This document shows, piece by piece, positions 1-9,177 of a DNA stretch of 64,000 nucleotides (position 1 is the stretch's first letter; each line of letters opens with the position of its first letter). The position numbers and the translations under genes are program-made. Source of the stretch: Gemmatales bacterium. GTDB lineage: Bacteria; Planctomycetota; Planctomycetia; Gemmatales; Gemmataceae. Where the stretch lies: assembly GCA_026004675.1 (NCBI GenBank), contig BPJP01000008.1, forward strand, positions 124,001 to 188,000. The letters are read 5' to 3'. The notes under the pieces are model-generated. The model had not been told where the DNA came from, searched no databases, and was given only the letters and a program-made list of their open reading frames with translations.

Positions 1-1545
1 CATATACCGGACGGCACCGTCCCGCTGGAGCGGATCGAAGATTATTGTGCCGACTACGAGCAGCAGATTCGCCGGGCGGGAGGAATCGATATCCAGATTC
101 TGGGAATTGGCCGAACCGGCCACATCGGCTTCAACGAGCCTGGATCAACCCGGCATAGCCGAACTCGGCTGGTGACTCTTGATCCGGTCACACGGCGTGA
201 CGCGGCCAGCAGCTTCTTCGGCGAAGAAAACGTACCGCACCAGGCGATCACCATGGGTGTGGGTACCATTCTGGATGCGAGACAAATCCTGCTGATGGCC
301 TTTGGCGAGCACAAAGCACCTGTGGTTCGCCGAGCCGTCGAAGATGAAATGACCGATGCCATCGCCGCCAGCTATTTGCAACAGCATCCTGATGCCTGTT
401 TCATTCTCGACCAGGCGGCGGCCGGCGAGCTGACGGCGATCAAGCATCCCTGGCACGTCGGCCCGGTCAAATGGACGGACGATTTGATCCGTCGCGCGGT
501 GATCGACCTCAGTCAAAAAGTCGATAAGGCTTTGCTCAAACTCGAAGACGATGATTTCCGCGAACACGGCCTCTTCGAGCTGTTGCGCGAACATGGTCCC
601 GCCGAGCGGCTTGGTCGCCGGGTCTTTGACCATCTTATGAATACCATTTGCGAAAAGCCGGGAGGCGATACGCCTATCACGGTCATTGTGTTCAGTCCGC
701 ATCCGGACGACGACGTGATCAGCATGGGAGGAACGCTTATCCGACTGGCGGAGCAGCAGCATAATGTTCACATCGCCTACATGACGAGCGGCAACATCGC
801 GGTATTCGACCACGATGCCTGCCGTTACACGGATTTCGTCGTCGAGTTCAACCGCCTTTTCGAAATCGATCGCGAGCACACCGAAAGGGTTGAAAGGGCT
901 GTTCATGAGTTTTTGCGTCGGAAAAAACCCGGGCAACCCGATTCGCCCGATTTGTTGAAGATCAAGGGATTGATTCGGCAAACGGAAGCACGTGCGGCAG
1001 CGTTGGCATGCGGCGTGCCCGCGGAAAAGTGCCACTTCATGGACCTGCGCTTCTATCGCACGGGGACAGTCGCCAAGGCGCCTTTGCATCCGGATGATAT
1101 CAACGACATCGTCAAGCTTTTGGAAGACTTGCAGCCCGCACAAATCTACGTCGCGGGCGAATTGTCGGATCCCCACGGCACGCATCGGATGTGTGCCGAA
1201 GCCATCTTCGAAGCCGTTCGGCGTGTTCGCGGCAAAGGCCAGGAATTCGAGGTCTGGCTTTATCGAGGCGCCTGGCAGGAATGGGAGGCTCATGAACTTC
1301 ACCGAGTCGTGCCTCTCAGTCCGGAAGACCTGGAACTGAAGAAACTGGCGATCTTTCGGCACCAATCGCAAAAAGATCGCGCCATGTTTCCGGGAGGCAG
1401 CGATCGTCGAGAATTCTGGCAGAGGGCGGAAGACCGTAACCGCGGCACGGCCAAGGTGTACGATCGCCTCGGTCTGCCCGAGTTCTATGCTCTCGAAGGA
1501 TTTGTGCAGTGGCACGAAAATCAGCCAACCTGCCTGGGAAAATGA
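1..1545 (+). CDS. NagB-type glucosamine-6-phosphate deaminase fused to a PIG-L/LmbE deacetylase (5' partial)
   Basis: The frame is open from base 1, so the true start lies outside the window. The visible N-terminal part carries the NagB signature GRTGHIGFNEP (about residues 39-49) and the later family block MGVGTILDAR. After about visible residue 220 a second domain begins with the zinc-deacetylase motif SPHPDDDV and has a downstream DPHGTH motif, as in LmbE/PIG-L N-acetylglucosaminyl deacetylases. The known role of NagB is conversion of glucosamine-6-P to fructose-6-P and ammonia. The fused deacetylase suggests that deacetylation and deamination of an amino sugar are coupled in one cytosolic protein. 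Similar fusions are known in Bacteroidetes. In GRTGHIG the usual Asp of GxDGHI is Thr, so deaminase activity is uncertain. Confidence 0.85.
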   Translation, partial: HIPDGTVPLERIEDYCADYEQQIRRAGGIDIQILGIGRTGHIGFNEPGSTRHSRTRLVTLDPVTRRDAASSFFGEENVPHQAITMGVGTILDARQILLMAFGEHKAPVVRRAVEDEMTDAIAASYLQQHPDACFILDQAAAGELTAIKHPWHVGPVKWTDDLIRRAVIDLSQKVDKALLKLEDDDFREHGLFELLREHGPAERLGRRVFDHLMNTICEKPGGDTPITVIVFSPHPDDDVISMGGTLIRLAEQQHNVHIAYMTSGNIAVFDHDACRYTDFVVEFNRLFEIDREHTERVERAVHEFLRRKKPGQPDSPDLLKIKGLIRQTEARAAALACGVPAEKCHFMDLRFYRTGTVAKAPLHPDDINDIVKLLEDLQPAQIYVAGELSDPHGTHRMCAEAIFEAVRRVRGKGQEFEVWLYRGAWQEWEAHELHRVVPLSPEDLELKKLAIFRHQSQKDRAMFPGGSDRREFWQRAEDRNRGTAKVYDRLGLPEFYALEGFVQWHENQPTCLGK

Positions 1546-1609
1546 CGAAACGGTTTTCGAATCGCGACGAGTTGTCCCCCTGTGGCCTGCTGGTTTCTAG
1601 GAGATGCGA

Positions 1610-2464
1610 GTGAGCCAATACATTATCAACGTCGGCGACCATGATTTCGACCATCAAGTCATCGATCGATCTCGGCAGCAGCCGGTGATTGTCGATTTCT
1701 GGGCGCCGTGGTGTGGTCCTTGTCGAGCGCTGGCTCCCATTCTGGAAAAAGCAGTGAACGAGCGCCAGGGAGCGGTCCTTCTCGCCAAGGTCAACGTCGA
1801 CAACGCACCGCATACTGCCGATCGTTTCAACATCACCGGCATTCCCGCCGTCAAGGCGTTTCGTAATGGCCGAGTCGTTCTCGAATTCACTGGCTTGATT
1901 CCCGAAGAAAGCCTCCAGGAATTCATCGCTCGACTATTGCCATCGGAGGCGGATGAACTTGCTGCCCAAGCGCAGAAGCTAGAAGCAAGCGATCCGGAAA
2001 AAGCAGAAACTCTTTACCGGCAGGCGCTGGAAAAAGAATCGAGTCACGAAGCCTCCGTCGTCGGTTTGGCGCGTCTGCTGCTTGGAAAAAACGATTTAGA
2101 CGGGGCCTCGAAGTTGCTTGTCCGCGTCGGCACCAAAGGAGAATACGGTGCCGAGGTCGAAAAGCTCAATGCCCAGATCAGCCTCAAGGACCTGGCGAGC
2201 GAGGTCGAAGATGCCGAGCACCTGGCCGAACGGCAAGCTGCCGATCCCGAGAACGCCCAGTTGCGTTACCAGATGGGGTGCGTGTTGGCGGCGCATGGCA
2301 AATACGACGAAGCGCTCGATATGCTGTTGTCGGCAGCCGAACGCGACCGTAAGCTTGGCGGCGGCGAAGTCCGTGATGCCATGGTGAAGATTTTCCATAT
2401 CCTCGGCGTCCGCAGCCCCAAGGCAGATGAATATCGTGACCGACTCGTCAAACTCCTGTACTGA
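1610..2464 (+). CDS. Thioredoxin-domain protein with TPR-like tail (CnoX/YbbN type)
   Basis: About 284 residues. A thioredoxin fold occupies residues 1-110 with the active-site motif WCGPC near residue 35 and the cis-proline segment ITGIPAVKAF. A helical TPR-like region follows (ASDPEKAETLYRQALEKE and similar). This is the architecture of the chaperedoxin CnoX/YbbN, which holds clients and protects them from oxidation. The GTG at 1610 is chosen because AGGAG at 1599-1603 lies 6 bases upstream; the ATG at 1604 would abut the ribosome-binding site. It lies on the same strand as the universal stress protein that follows, which suits a stress-protection role. Confidence 0.85.
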   Translation: MSQYIINVGDHDFDHQVIDRSRQQPVIVDFWAPWCGPCRALAPILEKAVNERQGAVLLAKVNVDNAPHTADRFNITGIPAVKAFRNGRVVLEFTGLIPEESLQEFIARLLPSEADELAAQAQKLEASDPEKAETLYRQALEKESSHEASVVGLARLLLGKNDLDGASKLLVRVGTKGEYGAEVEKLNAQISLKDLASEVEDAEHLAERQAADPENAQLRYQMGCVLAAHGKYDEALDMLLSAAERDRKLGGGEVRDAMVKIFHILGVRSPKADEYRDRLVKLLY

Positions 2465-2592
2465 ACCGTGATCGGTCCCCGCGCGGGTCGAGTGAGCCAA
2501 TCCTTGATTCCGTTGCACGAGATGACCGACTACGATGAAAAAGGCGCGTCTACCTGGCTTTCTGGACGTGCAGGCCATTCTTGGAGAACGCC

Positions 2593-3432
2593 ATGTCGCT
2601 GGGTGATGAAAACACCGTCTTCGAAGATGTCGGCATGTTCGAAGCGGCCGTTCATGCGCAAGCAGTCGAATTGGAAAGCCCGGAACTCAAACGCCTCGTT
2701 TTGTCGCTCGACGGCTCCAATCAAGACGAAACGGCGAAATTATTCGCTGCTCAACTGTCTTCGACAGCCGGCGCCGAAGTGTTCGAACAGACTGGCGCCC
2801 AGAATGCCAGGGAAATCCTCGAATTCGCTGCACAAAAACAGGCGCAACTGCTGATCGTTCCGGTTCCGTTCGGCCAGGATATCGACGAGTTGCAAAATGA
2901 AAGTTTAGGCAGCGTGGTCGATGTGTTGATGCTGGAATCGGCATGTCCGGTTTTCTGTGTTCGTCAGCCAATGGCGGCCGAGGCTGTGGCCCAAGCACTC
3001 AGCGATGCCATCGTCCCGGTCAATGTCAACGAGGCATCGACGCCTCGAGCGGCGGCCTGGTCGTTTCGCTTCGTCAAATCGGGTGGAAGGATCGAACTGC
3101 TTGCGGTTCCCGATCGTGATGTCATTGAGGAGGCCCGCAAGCTGTTGGGAAGTGCTATCGATCCCTTAGCTTTGCAACGGGAAGCACTCGATCGTGCAGT
3201 GACGCACGACATTGCTGGATTGATCGCGGCTGTGCAAAAACGCGGTGCCGAAGAAGGATTCAATGTGCACGTCGAATTGCAACTCGGGCGGCCAGTGCAG
3301 GTCGTTCTCGAACGTGCCAACAAGGGACCTCATCTCATCGTCGTCGGAACCCCGAAAGACCACACCACTTTGGCCTTCCACCGTGCTCTCGATTTGATCC
3401 TCGGAGCTGTTGGGCCGGTCGTCGTCGTGTGA
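2593..3432 (+). CDS. Tandem-domain universal stress protein (UspA-like)
   Basis: 279 residues with two diverged Usp-like repeats. The first half ends in a strand with CPVFCVRQP. The second half has the ATP-loop-like stretch LIVVGTPKDHTTLAFHRA and ends in GAVGPVVVV, the usual C-terminal strand of UspA proteins. ATG 2593 is preceded by GGAG at 2583-2586 with a 6-base spacer. An in-frame TTG lies 12 bases earlier but has no better signal. The gene follows the thioredoxin-TPR gene after about 128 bases and may be co-transcribed with it. The family assignment rests on fold-level features; the ligand is unknown. Confidence 0.7.
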   Translation: MSLGDENTVFEDVGMFEAAVHAQAVELESPELKRLVLSLDGSNQDETAKLFAAQLSSTAGAEVFEQTGAQNAREILEFAAQKQAQLLIVPVPFGQDIDELQNESLGSVVDVLMLESACPVFCVRQPMAAEAVAQALSDAIVPVNVNEASTPRAAAWSFRFVKSGGRIELLAVPDRDVIEEARKLLGSAIDPLALQREALDRAVTHDIAGLIAAVQKRGAEEGFNVHVELQLGRPVQVVLERANKGPHLIVVGTPKDHTTLAFHRALDLILGAVGPVVVV

Positions 3433-3500
3433 TAAAAAATTGACAGAGCAAAAGAGCGTTCCATTTTTCAGTAACTCAGCTATTCGAAATGAGGCATTCC

Positions 3501-4403
3501 ATGAAAACCCCGCATCTGGCTTTCGCAATGCTGGCAACACTGGGGGGCGTCGTGCCGACGCCGGCAGTGGCCCAAGCTCAGCCGCCGTACAAAGTAAGCC
3601 GAGACGTCGAATACGGCAAAGCAGGCGAACGCAGCCTCAGACTCGATATTTACGAGCCACGGAAACGATCCAGCGACATCCTTCCGGTCGTCGTGTGGAT
3701 TCATGGCGGCGGCTGGCGGCATGGCAACAAATCCAGCGGCGCGGGCGTGCTGGCACCTTTCGTTTCCACCGGCAATTACGTGGGCATCTCGGTCGAGTAC
3801 CGCCTCAGTGGCGAAGCCATCTGGCCGGCGCAAATCCACGATTGCAAGGCCGCCATCCGCTGGATTCGTGCCAACGCCAAAAAGCTGCGCGTCGACCCGG
3901 ATCGCATCGGTGTCGGCGGACATTCCGCCGGCGGACACCTCGTCAGTCTGCTCGGCACCTCCGGCGATACGGCCGATTTGGAAGGCAATAACGGCTCGCC
4001 GAACGTCTCCAGTAAGGTCCGCTGCGTGGTCGATCTATCCGGCCCCTCAGACCTCACTGTCTTCCGACATGTTCGCGTCGACCAACTCTTCAACAAACCA
4101 TTCGACGAACGCAAAGAACTGGCCAAAGCCGCGTCTCCGGTCACATATATCAGCAAAGATGATCCACCTTTTTTAATCATTCATGGAACCAAAGACAGCA
4201 TTGTTCCCATTTCTCAGGCGGAATTGCTCCATGACCGACTCGAAAAAGCCGGCGTGGAAAGTAACTTTGTGAAGATCGAAGGCGGGGGCCACAGCATCAA
4301 TGAACCTGAAGTCTTGAAGCGAGTGATGGCGTTTTTTGAAAAGCACCTGCGTAACAAACCGGTCGAGGTCTCGTCTGACCCGATCAAGTCGTCGGCCAAA
4401 TGA
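3501..4403 (+). CDS. Exported alpha/beta hydrolase, esterase/lipase of the HSL/BD-FAE type
   Basis: 300 residues. A signal peptide spans residues 1-25 (MKTPHLAFAMLA core, cleavage after AVA). The oxyanion-hole motif WIHGGGW is near residue 66, the nucleophile elbow GGHSAGG near 139-145 (Ser catalytic), the acid in GTKDSIVP and the catalytic His in GGGHS. These identify a carboxylesterase of the hormone-sensitive-lipase/acetyl-xylan-esterase-like group, probably acting on acylated glycans outside the cytoplasm. ATG 3501 is preferred over 3489 because GAGG at 3491-3494 is correctly spaced for it. A hairpin at 4414-4438 follows the stop codon. Confidence 0.85.
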   Translation: MKTPHLAFAMLATLGGVVPTPAVAQAQPPYKVSRDVEYGKAGERSLRLDIYEPRKRSSDILPVVVWIHGGGWRHGNKSSGAGVLAPFVSTGNYVGISVEYRLSGEAIWPAQIHDCKAAIRWIRANAKKLRVDPDRIGVGGHSAGGHLVSLLGTSGDTADLEGNNGSPNVSSKVRCVVDLSGPSDLTVFRHVRVDQLFNKPFDERKELAKAASPVTYISKDDPPFLIIHGTKDSIVPISQAELLHDRLEKAGVESNFVKIEGGGHSINEPEVLKRVMAFFEKHLRNKPVEVSSDPIKSSAK

Positions 4404-4413
4404 GCGAATGACA

Positions 4414-4444
4414 GACCGACCGAAGCACTCGGCCGGTCTTCTTG
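4414..4444 (+). terminator. Putative intrinsic terminator after the esterase gene
   Basis: GACCGACCGA pairs with TCGGCCGGTC across a 5-base loop (one mismatch), followed by TTCTTG. It starts 10 bases after the esterase stop codon. The T tract is weak, so efficiency is uncertain. Confidence 0.5.
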
Positions 4445-4469
4445 ATCGTAGTGAACAGGAGAAGATGCG

Positions 4470-5282
4470 ATGCCACAGAAAGCGCTTGGTTTTGCTTGCC
4501 AGCAGGAATACGGTTTGCTGCAGGCCATCATCGAAGACCCCGACGACGATATGCCTCGCCTCATCTATGCCGACTGGCTCGAGGAACGAGGGGATGCTCG
4601 GGGCGAATTCATCCGTGTGCAATGTAGCTTGGCGCGTTTGTCAGGGGACGATCCCGAAATCTCGAGCTTACGGCAGCGCGAGCAAGAATTGCACGACGAA
4701 TATGCCGATACCTGGCGTCGACGGCTCCCACCGCCACTGCGCTCGCAACGGTTTGTACGAGGATTCGTGGAAACCGCTCAACTCGACTTCGAATCGTTCC
4801 TCCGCTACCACGATGTCATTTCGCAGACCAGCCCGATCCGAACGTTGAACCTTAGTCCGCCCGACGACGTTTTCGCGACGAATGTCTTGCCCTACGCAAC
4901 GCAGATAGGCCGATGCTGTTTTCCCAAGTCTCTGCGAAAACTCAAGTTGCATGGCTGGTATCTGGGCGATTCGGAGTTGACCGTGCTCTTGACGGGTGAA
5001 AACTTTCCCGATCATCTGGAGACGTTGTCGTTGAGGCGGAACGTGATCCACGACCGGGGTGCTGCCGCGCTTGCCAATTGTTCCCGGTTGCGATCGTTGC
5101 GCGTCTTGGATCTGGTTGGCAATCAAATAACCTGGCTTGGCGCGGAAGCCATGCTTCGTTCGAAAAGCCTCGCCGGCGTCCGTTCGTTTTGCCTCGATCG
5201 CAATCTGCTTTCCATGAGAGAGATCAATGAGATTCGCGAACGCTTCGGGCGGGTTGATTTCGGTATCTCCGGAATGATCTAA
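4470..5282 (+). CDS. TIGR02996-domain leucine-rich-repeat protein
   Basis: 270 residues. Residues 10-50 form the planctomycete/myxobacterial repeat-companion domain TIGR02996 (DDDMPRLIYADWLEERGD, then GEFIRVQ). The C-terminal half carries leucine-rich repeats, for example LRSLRVLDLVGNQITWLG. Such proteins are abundant in Gemmata-like genomes and are thought to be binding scaffolds; the partner cannot be predicted. AGGAG at 4457-4461 lies 8 bases before the ATG. The 3' end overlaps the convergent mqnC stop by 4 bases. Confidence 0.85.
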   Translation: MPQKALGFACQQEYGLLQAIIEDPDDDMPRLIYADWLEERGDARGEFIRVQCSLARLSGDDPEISSLRQREQELHDEYADTWRRRLPPPLRSQRFVRGFVETAQLDFESFLRYHDVISQTSPIRTLNLSPPDDVFATNVLPYATQIGRCCFPKSLRKLKLHGWYLGDSELTVLLTGENFPDHLETLSLRRNVIHDRGAAALANCSRLRSLRVLDLVGNQITWLGAEAMLRSKSLAGVRSFCLDRNLLSMREINEIRERFGRVDFGISGMI

Positions 5283-6397
5283 ACGACGGGCAATGTACGG
5301 GAAACAGGGGGAGTGAAACGGACCTCTCGTTCCTCGTCGATCAATTCATAAAAGACATTTCGTTGTCTGGGAATGTAGCCGGCTTCGCGGATGGCATTTT
5401 TGATTTGTTCCAGCGTCAGGTAATGGACGGTCCCAGCTGAAGCGACGACGTTCTCCTCGATCATCAAGCTGCCCATATCGTTGGCTCCGAAAAAGAGTGC
5501 CAGCTGGCCGACCTTAAGGCCCTGTGTCACCCATGACGATTGGATGTTGGCGATGTTATCGAGGTAAAGCCGGGCAATCGCCTGCGTTCGCAAATATTCA
5601 AACGCTCCAGCGGGGGGAAGGTGCGCCATGTCAGTATGTTCGGGTTGGAACGTCCAGCAGATGAACGCCGTAAAGCCGCCGGTTTCGTCCTGTAAGCGGC
5701 GCAGACGCTCGAGTGTTTCGATCCGCTCGGCCAGGGTTTCGATGTGGCCAAACATCATGGTGCAAGTAGACCGGCCGCCTAGTTCGTGCCACACGCGGTG
5801 GACTTCGAGCCATTCGTCGGTCAGGCATTTGTTGACGGTGATCGCTTTTCTCACGCGATCTACCAGGATTTCGCCCCCTCCTCCCGGCAGGCTGCCCAAG
5901 CCGGCATCCTTGAGACGCGACAAGACTTCACGCAAGGGGATTCGGTTGATCTTGTGAAAATGCCAGATCTCCGGAGGGCTGAAGGCGTGCAAATTGATCT
6001 GCGGATAACGGGCTTTGAGATCGCGTAACAAGTCCTCGTACCATTCCAACTTCAACGTCGGATGCATCCCGCCCTGCATGAGAATCTGGTCGCCCCCCAA
6101 AGCGATCGTCTCTTCGATTTTCCGGTAAAGCTCCTCGCGAGGCAAAACATAGGCGTCAGGATCGGTGCTCTTGCGGTAAAAGGCGCAGAAGTCGCAGACA
6201 GCGGCGCAAATATTCGTGTAATTGACGTTGCGGTCGATATTGTAAGTACGGTATGGCTCCGGATGAAGACGGCGAGTGACGGCGTCGGCTGCCCGACCAA
6301 GCTTGTTCAAATCCCTGCACTCGAATAAAGCGCATCCTTCATCGAACGTCAATCGTTCACCGGCTACAGCCTTGGCCAGGATCGAATCAACCTTCAT
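5279..6397 (-). CDS. mqnC: Cyclic dehypoxanthine futalosine synthase (radical SAM)
   Basis: 372 residues. The radical SAM CxxxCxxC cluster motif is in NICAAVCDFCAFYR (Cys 64, 68 and 71). The family blocks DRNVNYTN, GGDQILMQGGMHP and PGGGGEILVDRVR match MqnC, which closes the ring of dehypoxanthine futalosine in the futalosine route to menaquinone. MqnE is a related alternative, but the GGGGEIL block favours MqnC. It lies 48 bases downstream of mqnA on the same strand, an expected two-gene arrangement, and implies menaquinone as a respiratory quinone. Confidence 0.9.
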   Translation of the reverse strand: MKVDSILAKAVAGERLTFDEGCALFECRDLNKLGRAADAVTRRLHPEPYRTYNIDRNVNYTNICAAVCDFCAFYRKSTDPDAYVLPREELYRKIEETIALGGDQILMQGGMHPTLKLEWYEDLLRDLKARYPQINLHAFSPPEIWHFHKINRIPLREVLSRLKDAGLGSLPGGGGEILVDRVRKAITVNKCLTDEWLEVHRVWHELGGRSTCTMMFGHIETLAERIETLERLRRLQDETGGFTAFICWTFQPEHTDMAHLPPAGAFEYLRTQAIARLYLDNIANIQSSWVTQGLKVGQLALFFGANDMGSLMIEENVVASAGTVHYLTLEQIKNAIREAGYIPRQRNVFYELIDEEREVRFTPPVSRTLPVV

Positions 6398-6445
6398 CGT
6401 TCACCATTCCCGATAGGAACTGCAAGATAACGCACGTACTATCCC

Positions 6446-7258
6446 CTATCGAACCGGCGCCAGTCGTCGAGGACGGTAGAATTCCAGCTCCACGCCATCT
6501 GGTGCCAGATTCAATTCCGTTGCCAGTTGGTAAAAGCGTCGCAAACCGGCCAATTCGTCTTTGCCCAATTCGAAGTCGATAATATTTTGCAGGTATCGAC
6601 GGCAGAAACCGGCATCGAGACCGAGCAAAGGCGCTTCGCGCTCGGCGATTTCTCCACAACGCAACAACCCAAGACGCTTCGACTCCTGCAGGGCATCGAA
6701 CACGGGGCCCAAATCGACGCCGCGACGCACCGACCAGAAAGCATAGACAAATGGCAGACCGGTCCATTCGTGCCATTCGCGACCCAAATCGTACGCGTGG
6801 GCAAAGCCAGCCAGACAGGCACGCATGGCGCGATCACCTATCAACAACACGGCGTCCGTGTCGGTATCCTCGGCGCGCTGATCGAGGGGAAGAGACAGGA
6901 TTTCCGGGGTCACGCCGTAACGTTTTCGCAAGAGAATTTGCACCAGAGCCGCACTTGTCCGCGAGCCGGCGTCGAGGGCAATTCGGCGAATGTCCGGCCA
7001 AGGTGCTTTGCTGAATAAGGTCACGCTCAAAACCGGACCGCGTGAAGCGATGGCGATCCCTGGCACCACCGTATAACACCCAGCGCGGAAATGCTCGATC
7101 ACGGGAATCAAGCCAACGTCGAGCCTGGCGGCAGCGAGATCGTCGGCCAATCGGCTCGGCACTTCCAAACTCAGTTGCGCCTCCGGTGCCAACCTTTCGA
7201 GATCATAGATAAGAGGCTTGGTATTGAGATAATTAACGGCACCAATGCGTATTGCCAT
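6446..7258 (-). CDS. mqnA: Chorismate dehydratase (futalosine menaquinone pathway)
   Basis: 270 residues. The N-terminus RIGAVNYLNTKPLIY is the hallmark of MqnA. VPSRLADDLAAARLDVGLIP and GIAIASRGPVLSVTLFS follow, as in this periplasmic-binding-protein-like fold. MqnA converts chorismate to 3-enolpyruvylbenzoate, the first step of the futalosine pathway. It is transcribed ahead of mqnC and is divergent from the ThDP enzyme gene across a 222-base gap that should hold both promoters. Confidence 0.93.
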   Translation of the reverse strand: MAIRIGAVNYLNTKPLIYDLERLAPEAQLSLEVPSRLADDLAAARLDVGLIPVIEHFRAGCYTVVPGIAIASRGPVLSVTLFSKAPWPDIRRIALDAGSRTSAALVQILLRKRYGVTPEILSLPLDQRAEDTDTDAVLLIGDRAMRACLAGFAHAYDLGREWHEWTGLPFVYAFWSVRRGVDLGPVFDALQESKRLGLLRCGEIAEREAPLLGLDAGFCRRYLQNIIDFELGKDELAGLRRFYQLATELNLAPDGVELEFYRPRRLAPVR

Positions 7259-7480
7259 GTTCTCGAATCCTGCCCGGGTCCCGTGCCAGCACGCCGTCTA
7301 TGAGGTGCTATTATATGAATCGATGGAAGGCCTTCGGCGTTTGCCGGCGAGATTTTCATCTGGCATTTGTCGCGCCGCAGCCAACTCGAGAAATTCCATA
7401 CCGGGCAAAGTCTTTGCAGATTAAAGTAACAAACCGCGAGCGATTGCATTGTTTCTCCCTGGTATCGAAAAGGACCAGCC

Positions 7481-9151
7481 ATGCCAGCGATGACCGGTTC
7501 CCGCTATTTTGCCGAAGCACTACAAGCGTATGGTGTGACGCATTTCTTTTTTGTACCGACGATATTGACGCCGGCGTTGGCGGAGATGGAAGGCAAGCCG
7601 ATTACGCGTGTGATGGCGCATAGCGAAAAAGCGGCAGCGTATATGGCGGATGGTTATGCCCGTTTGAGCCATCGGCCTGGTTTGTGCGGCGCGCAAACGA
7701 TCGGTGCTGCCAACCTTGCAGCTGGTCTGCGCGATCCGTTTTTGGCTTGTTCGCCGGTGATCGCTTTGACCGGCGGCCGATCCCCCGAACACAAATACCG
7801 TCACGTTTATCAGGAGATCGACGATTTCGCCTTGTTTACACCTCTGTGCAAATGGAATGTGATCGTCGATTCGCCGAGACGGCTGCCGGATTTGCTTCGC
7901 CAGGCGTTTCGCTCGGCCACGACTGGTTGCCCGCAGCCTGTGCATTTGGAAATCGCCGGCAATTTCGGCCAAGCCGTCGAAGCAGAGGACGAACTCGATG
8001 TTCGATTCGAACCACAGTTTGGGCAATATCCGGCCTTTCGCCCGCTGGCCGATTCGCGCCACGTCGAGCAGGCGGCTCGTCTATTGCATGAATGCCAGCG
8101 GCCGATCCTTGTCGCCGGCGGCGGGGTGACGGCCTCATCGGCCCAAAGCGAGCTTGTCGCCCTGGCAGAAAAACTCCAGATTCCCGTAGCGACGTCGCTG
8201 AACGCCAAGGGAGCGATCGCCGAAAACCACCCGCTCTCCGTAGGCGTGGTGGGTTCCTATTCGCGTCGTTGTGCGAACCAGGCGGTGGCGGAAGCGGACC
8301 TGGTATTTTACGTCGGCAGCCGAACCGGCAGCCAAGTCACCAACTCGTGGAAAGTTCCTCCCTTGCAGGCGGCACGAGTCATCCAGCTCGACATCGAAGG
8401 CCAGGAACTCGGTCGCAATTACCCGAACGAAGTTTCCCTTTGCGGCGACGCCAAAGCCGTTTTGCGACAATTGCTGGAGGTGGTCCCTCGAAAACCAGGC
8501 GATTCTCCCTGGTGCCAGCGAGTTGTCGATCTCGTCAACGAGTGGCGGCGTTTTGTTGCACCGCTCCGCAACTCGGACGCTATCCCGATTCGTCCGGAAC
8601 GCATTTGCAAAGAGATCGAAGCCATCCTTCCTGAAAACGCCGTCCTGGTTTCCGATACGGGGCACGCGGGAATCTGGACAGGGACGCATATCGAATTGCG
8701 GTCGCCGAAACAAAGCTATCTGCGGGCGGCGGGGTCGCTGGGATGGGGGGTTCCCGCTGCCATCGGTGCCAAATGTGCGGCACCCGATCGCCCGGTGATT
8801 TGTTTCACAGGCGACGGCGGTTTCTATTACCATTTCGCCGAATTGGAGACGGCGCTGCGCTATGGCATCAAGATCGTTGTGGTAATCAACAACAATCGCT
8901 CGCTGAACCAGGAAACGGAGATTTTTGCCGAGGCATACGGCGGCAAGCAGACGGCTGGTTTCGAAATGTGGCAATTCCGCGACGTGAATCTGGCCGAGGT
9001 GGCGCGGGCGATGGGCTGCTGGAGCGAACGAATCGAAACACCAGGAGAGATTCGACCGGCTCTGGAACGTGCTTTGGCTGCTGACCAGCCCGCCGTTCTC
9101 GACGTGGTAAGCGACTTGGGCATCCTCGCGCCGCCCCCCTGGGAAGGATAG
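7481..9151 (+). CDS. Thiamine-diphosphate-dependent enzyme of the acetolactate synthase (IlvB) superfamily
   Basis: 556 residues with the three-domain POX/ALS layout. The N-terminal Pyr domain includes the catalytic Glu in MAHSEKAAAYMADGYAR, a central domain contains ILVAGGGVTAS, and the C-terminal PP domain has the ThDP/Mg motif from GDGGFYYHFAELETAL to NNNRSLNQE. No small regulatory subunit (ilvH) is adjacent and no substrate-defining residues are recognised. It could be a true acetolactate synthase, or a glyoxylate carboligase-, sulfoacetaldehyde acetyltransferase- or benzoylformate decarboxylase-like enzyme. It is convergent with trpE, 26 bases apart. Confidence 0.8.
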   Translation: MPAMTGSRYFAEALQAYGVTHFFFVPTILTPALAEMEGKPITRVMAHSEKAAAYMADGYARLSHRPGLCGAQTIGAANLAAGLRDPFLACSPVIALTGGRSPEHKYRHVYQEIDDFALFTPLCKWNVIVDSPRRLPDLLRQAFRSATTGCPQPVHLEIAGNFGQAVEAEDELDVRFEPQFGQYPAFRPLADSRHVEQAARLLHECQRPILVAGGGVTASSAQSELVALAEKLQIPVATSLNAKGAIAENHPLSVGVVGSYSRRCANQAVAEADLVFYVGSRTGSQVTNSWKVPPLQAARVIQLDIEGQELGRNYPNEVSLCGDAKAVLRQLLEVVPRKPGDSPWCQRVVDLVNEWRRFVAPLRNSDAIPIRPERICKEIEAILPENAVLVSDTGHAGIWTGTHIELRSPKQSYLRAAGSLGWGVPAAIGAKCAAPDRPVICFTGDGGFYYHFAELETALRYGIKIVVVINNNRSLNQETEIFAEAYGGKQTAGFEMWQFRDVNLAEVARAMGCWSERIETPGEIRPALERALAADQPAVLDVVSDLGILAPPPWEG

Positions 9152-9177
9152 GACGCGTCGCTCGGCGGCGTAACAGC

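Noticed and set aside
145..1515. Long minus-strand frame of 456 codons opposite the NagB/LmbE gene
   Set aside because: It is antisense to a plus-strand gene with clear motifs and has no recognisable family. GC-rich codon structure keeps the opposite frame open.
2535..2606. Possible 23-residue leader frame before the universal stress gene
   Set aside because: It overlaps the start of the real gene, has no ribosome-binding site of its own and no conservation evidence.
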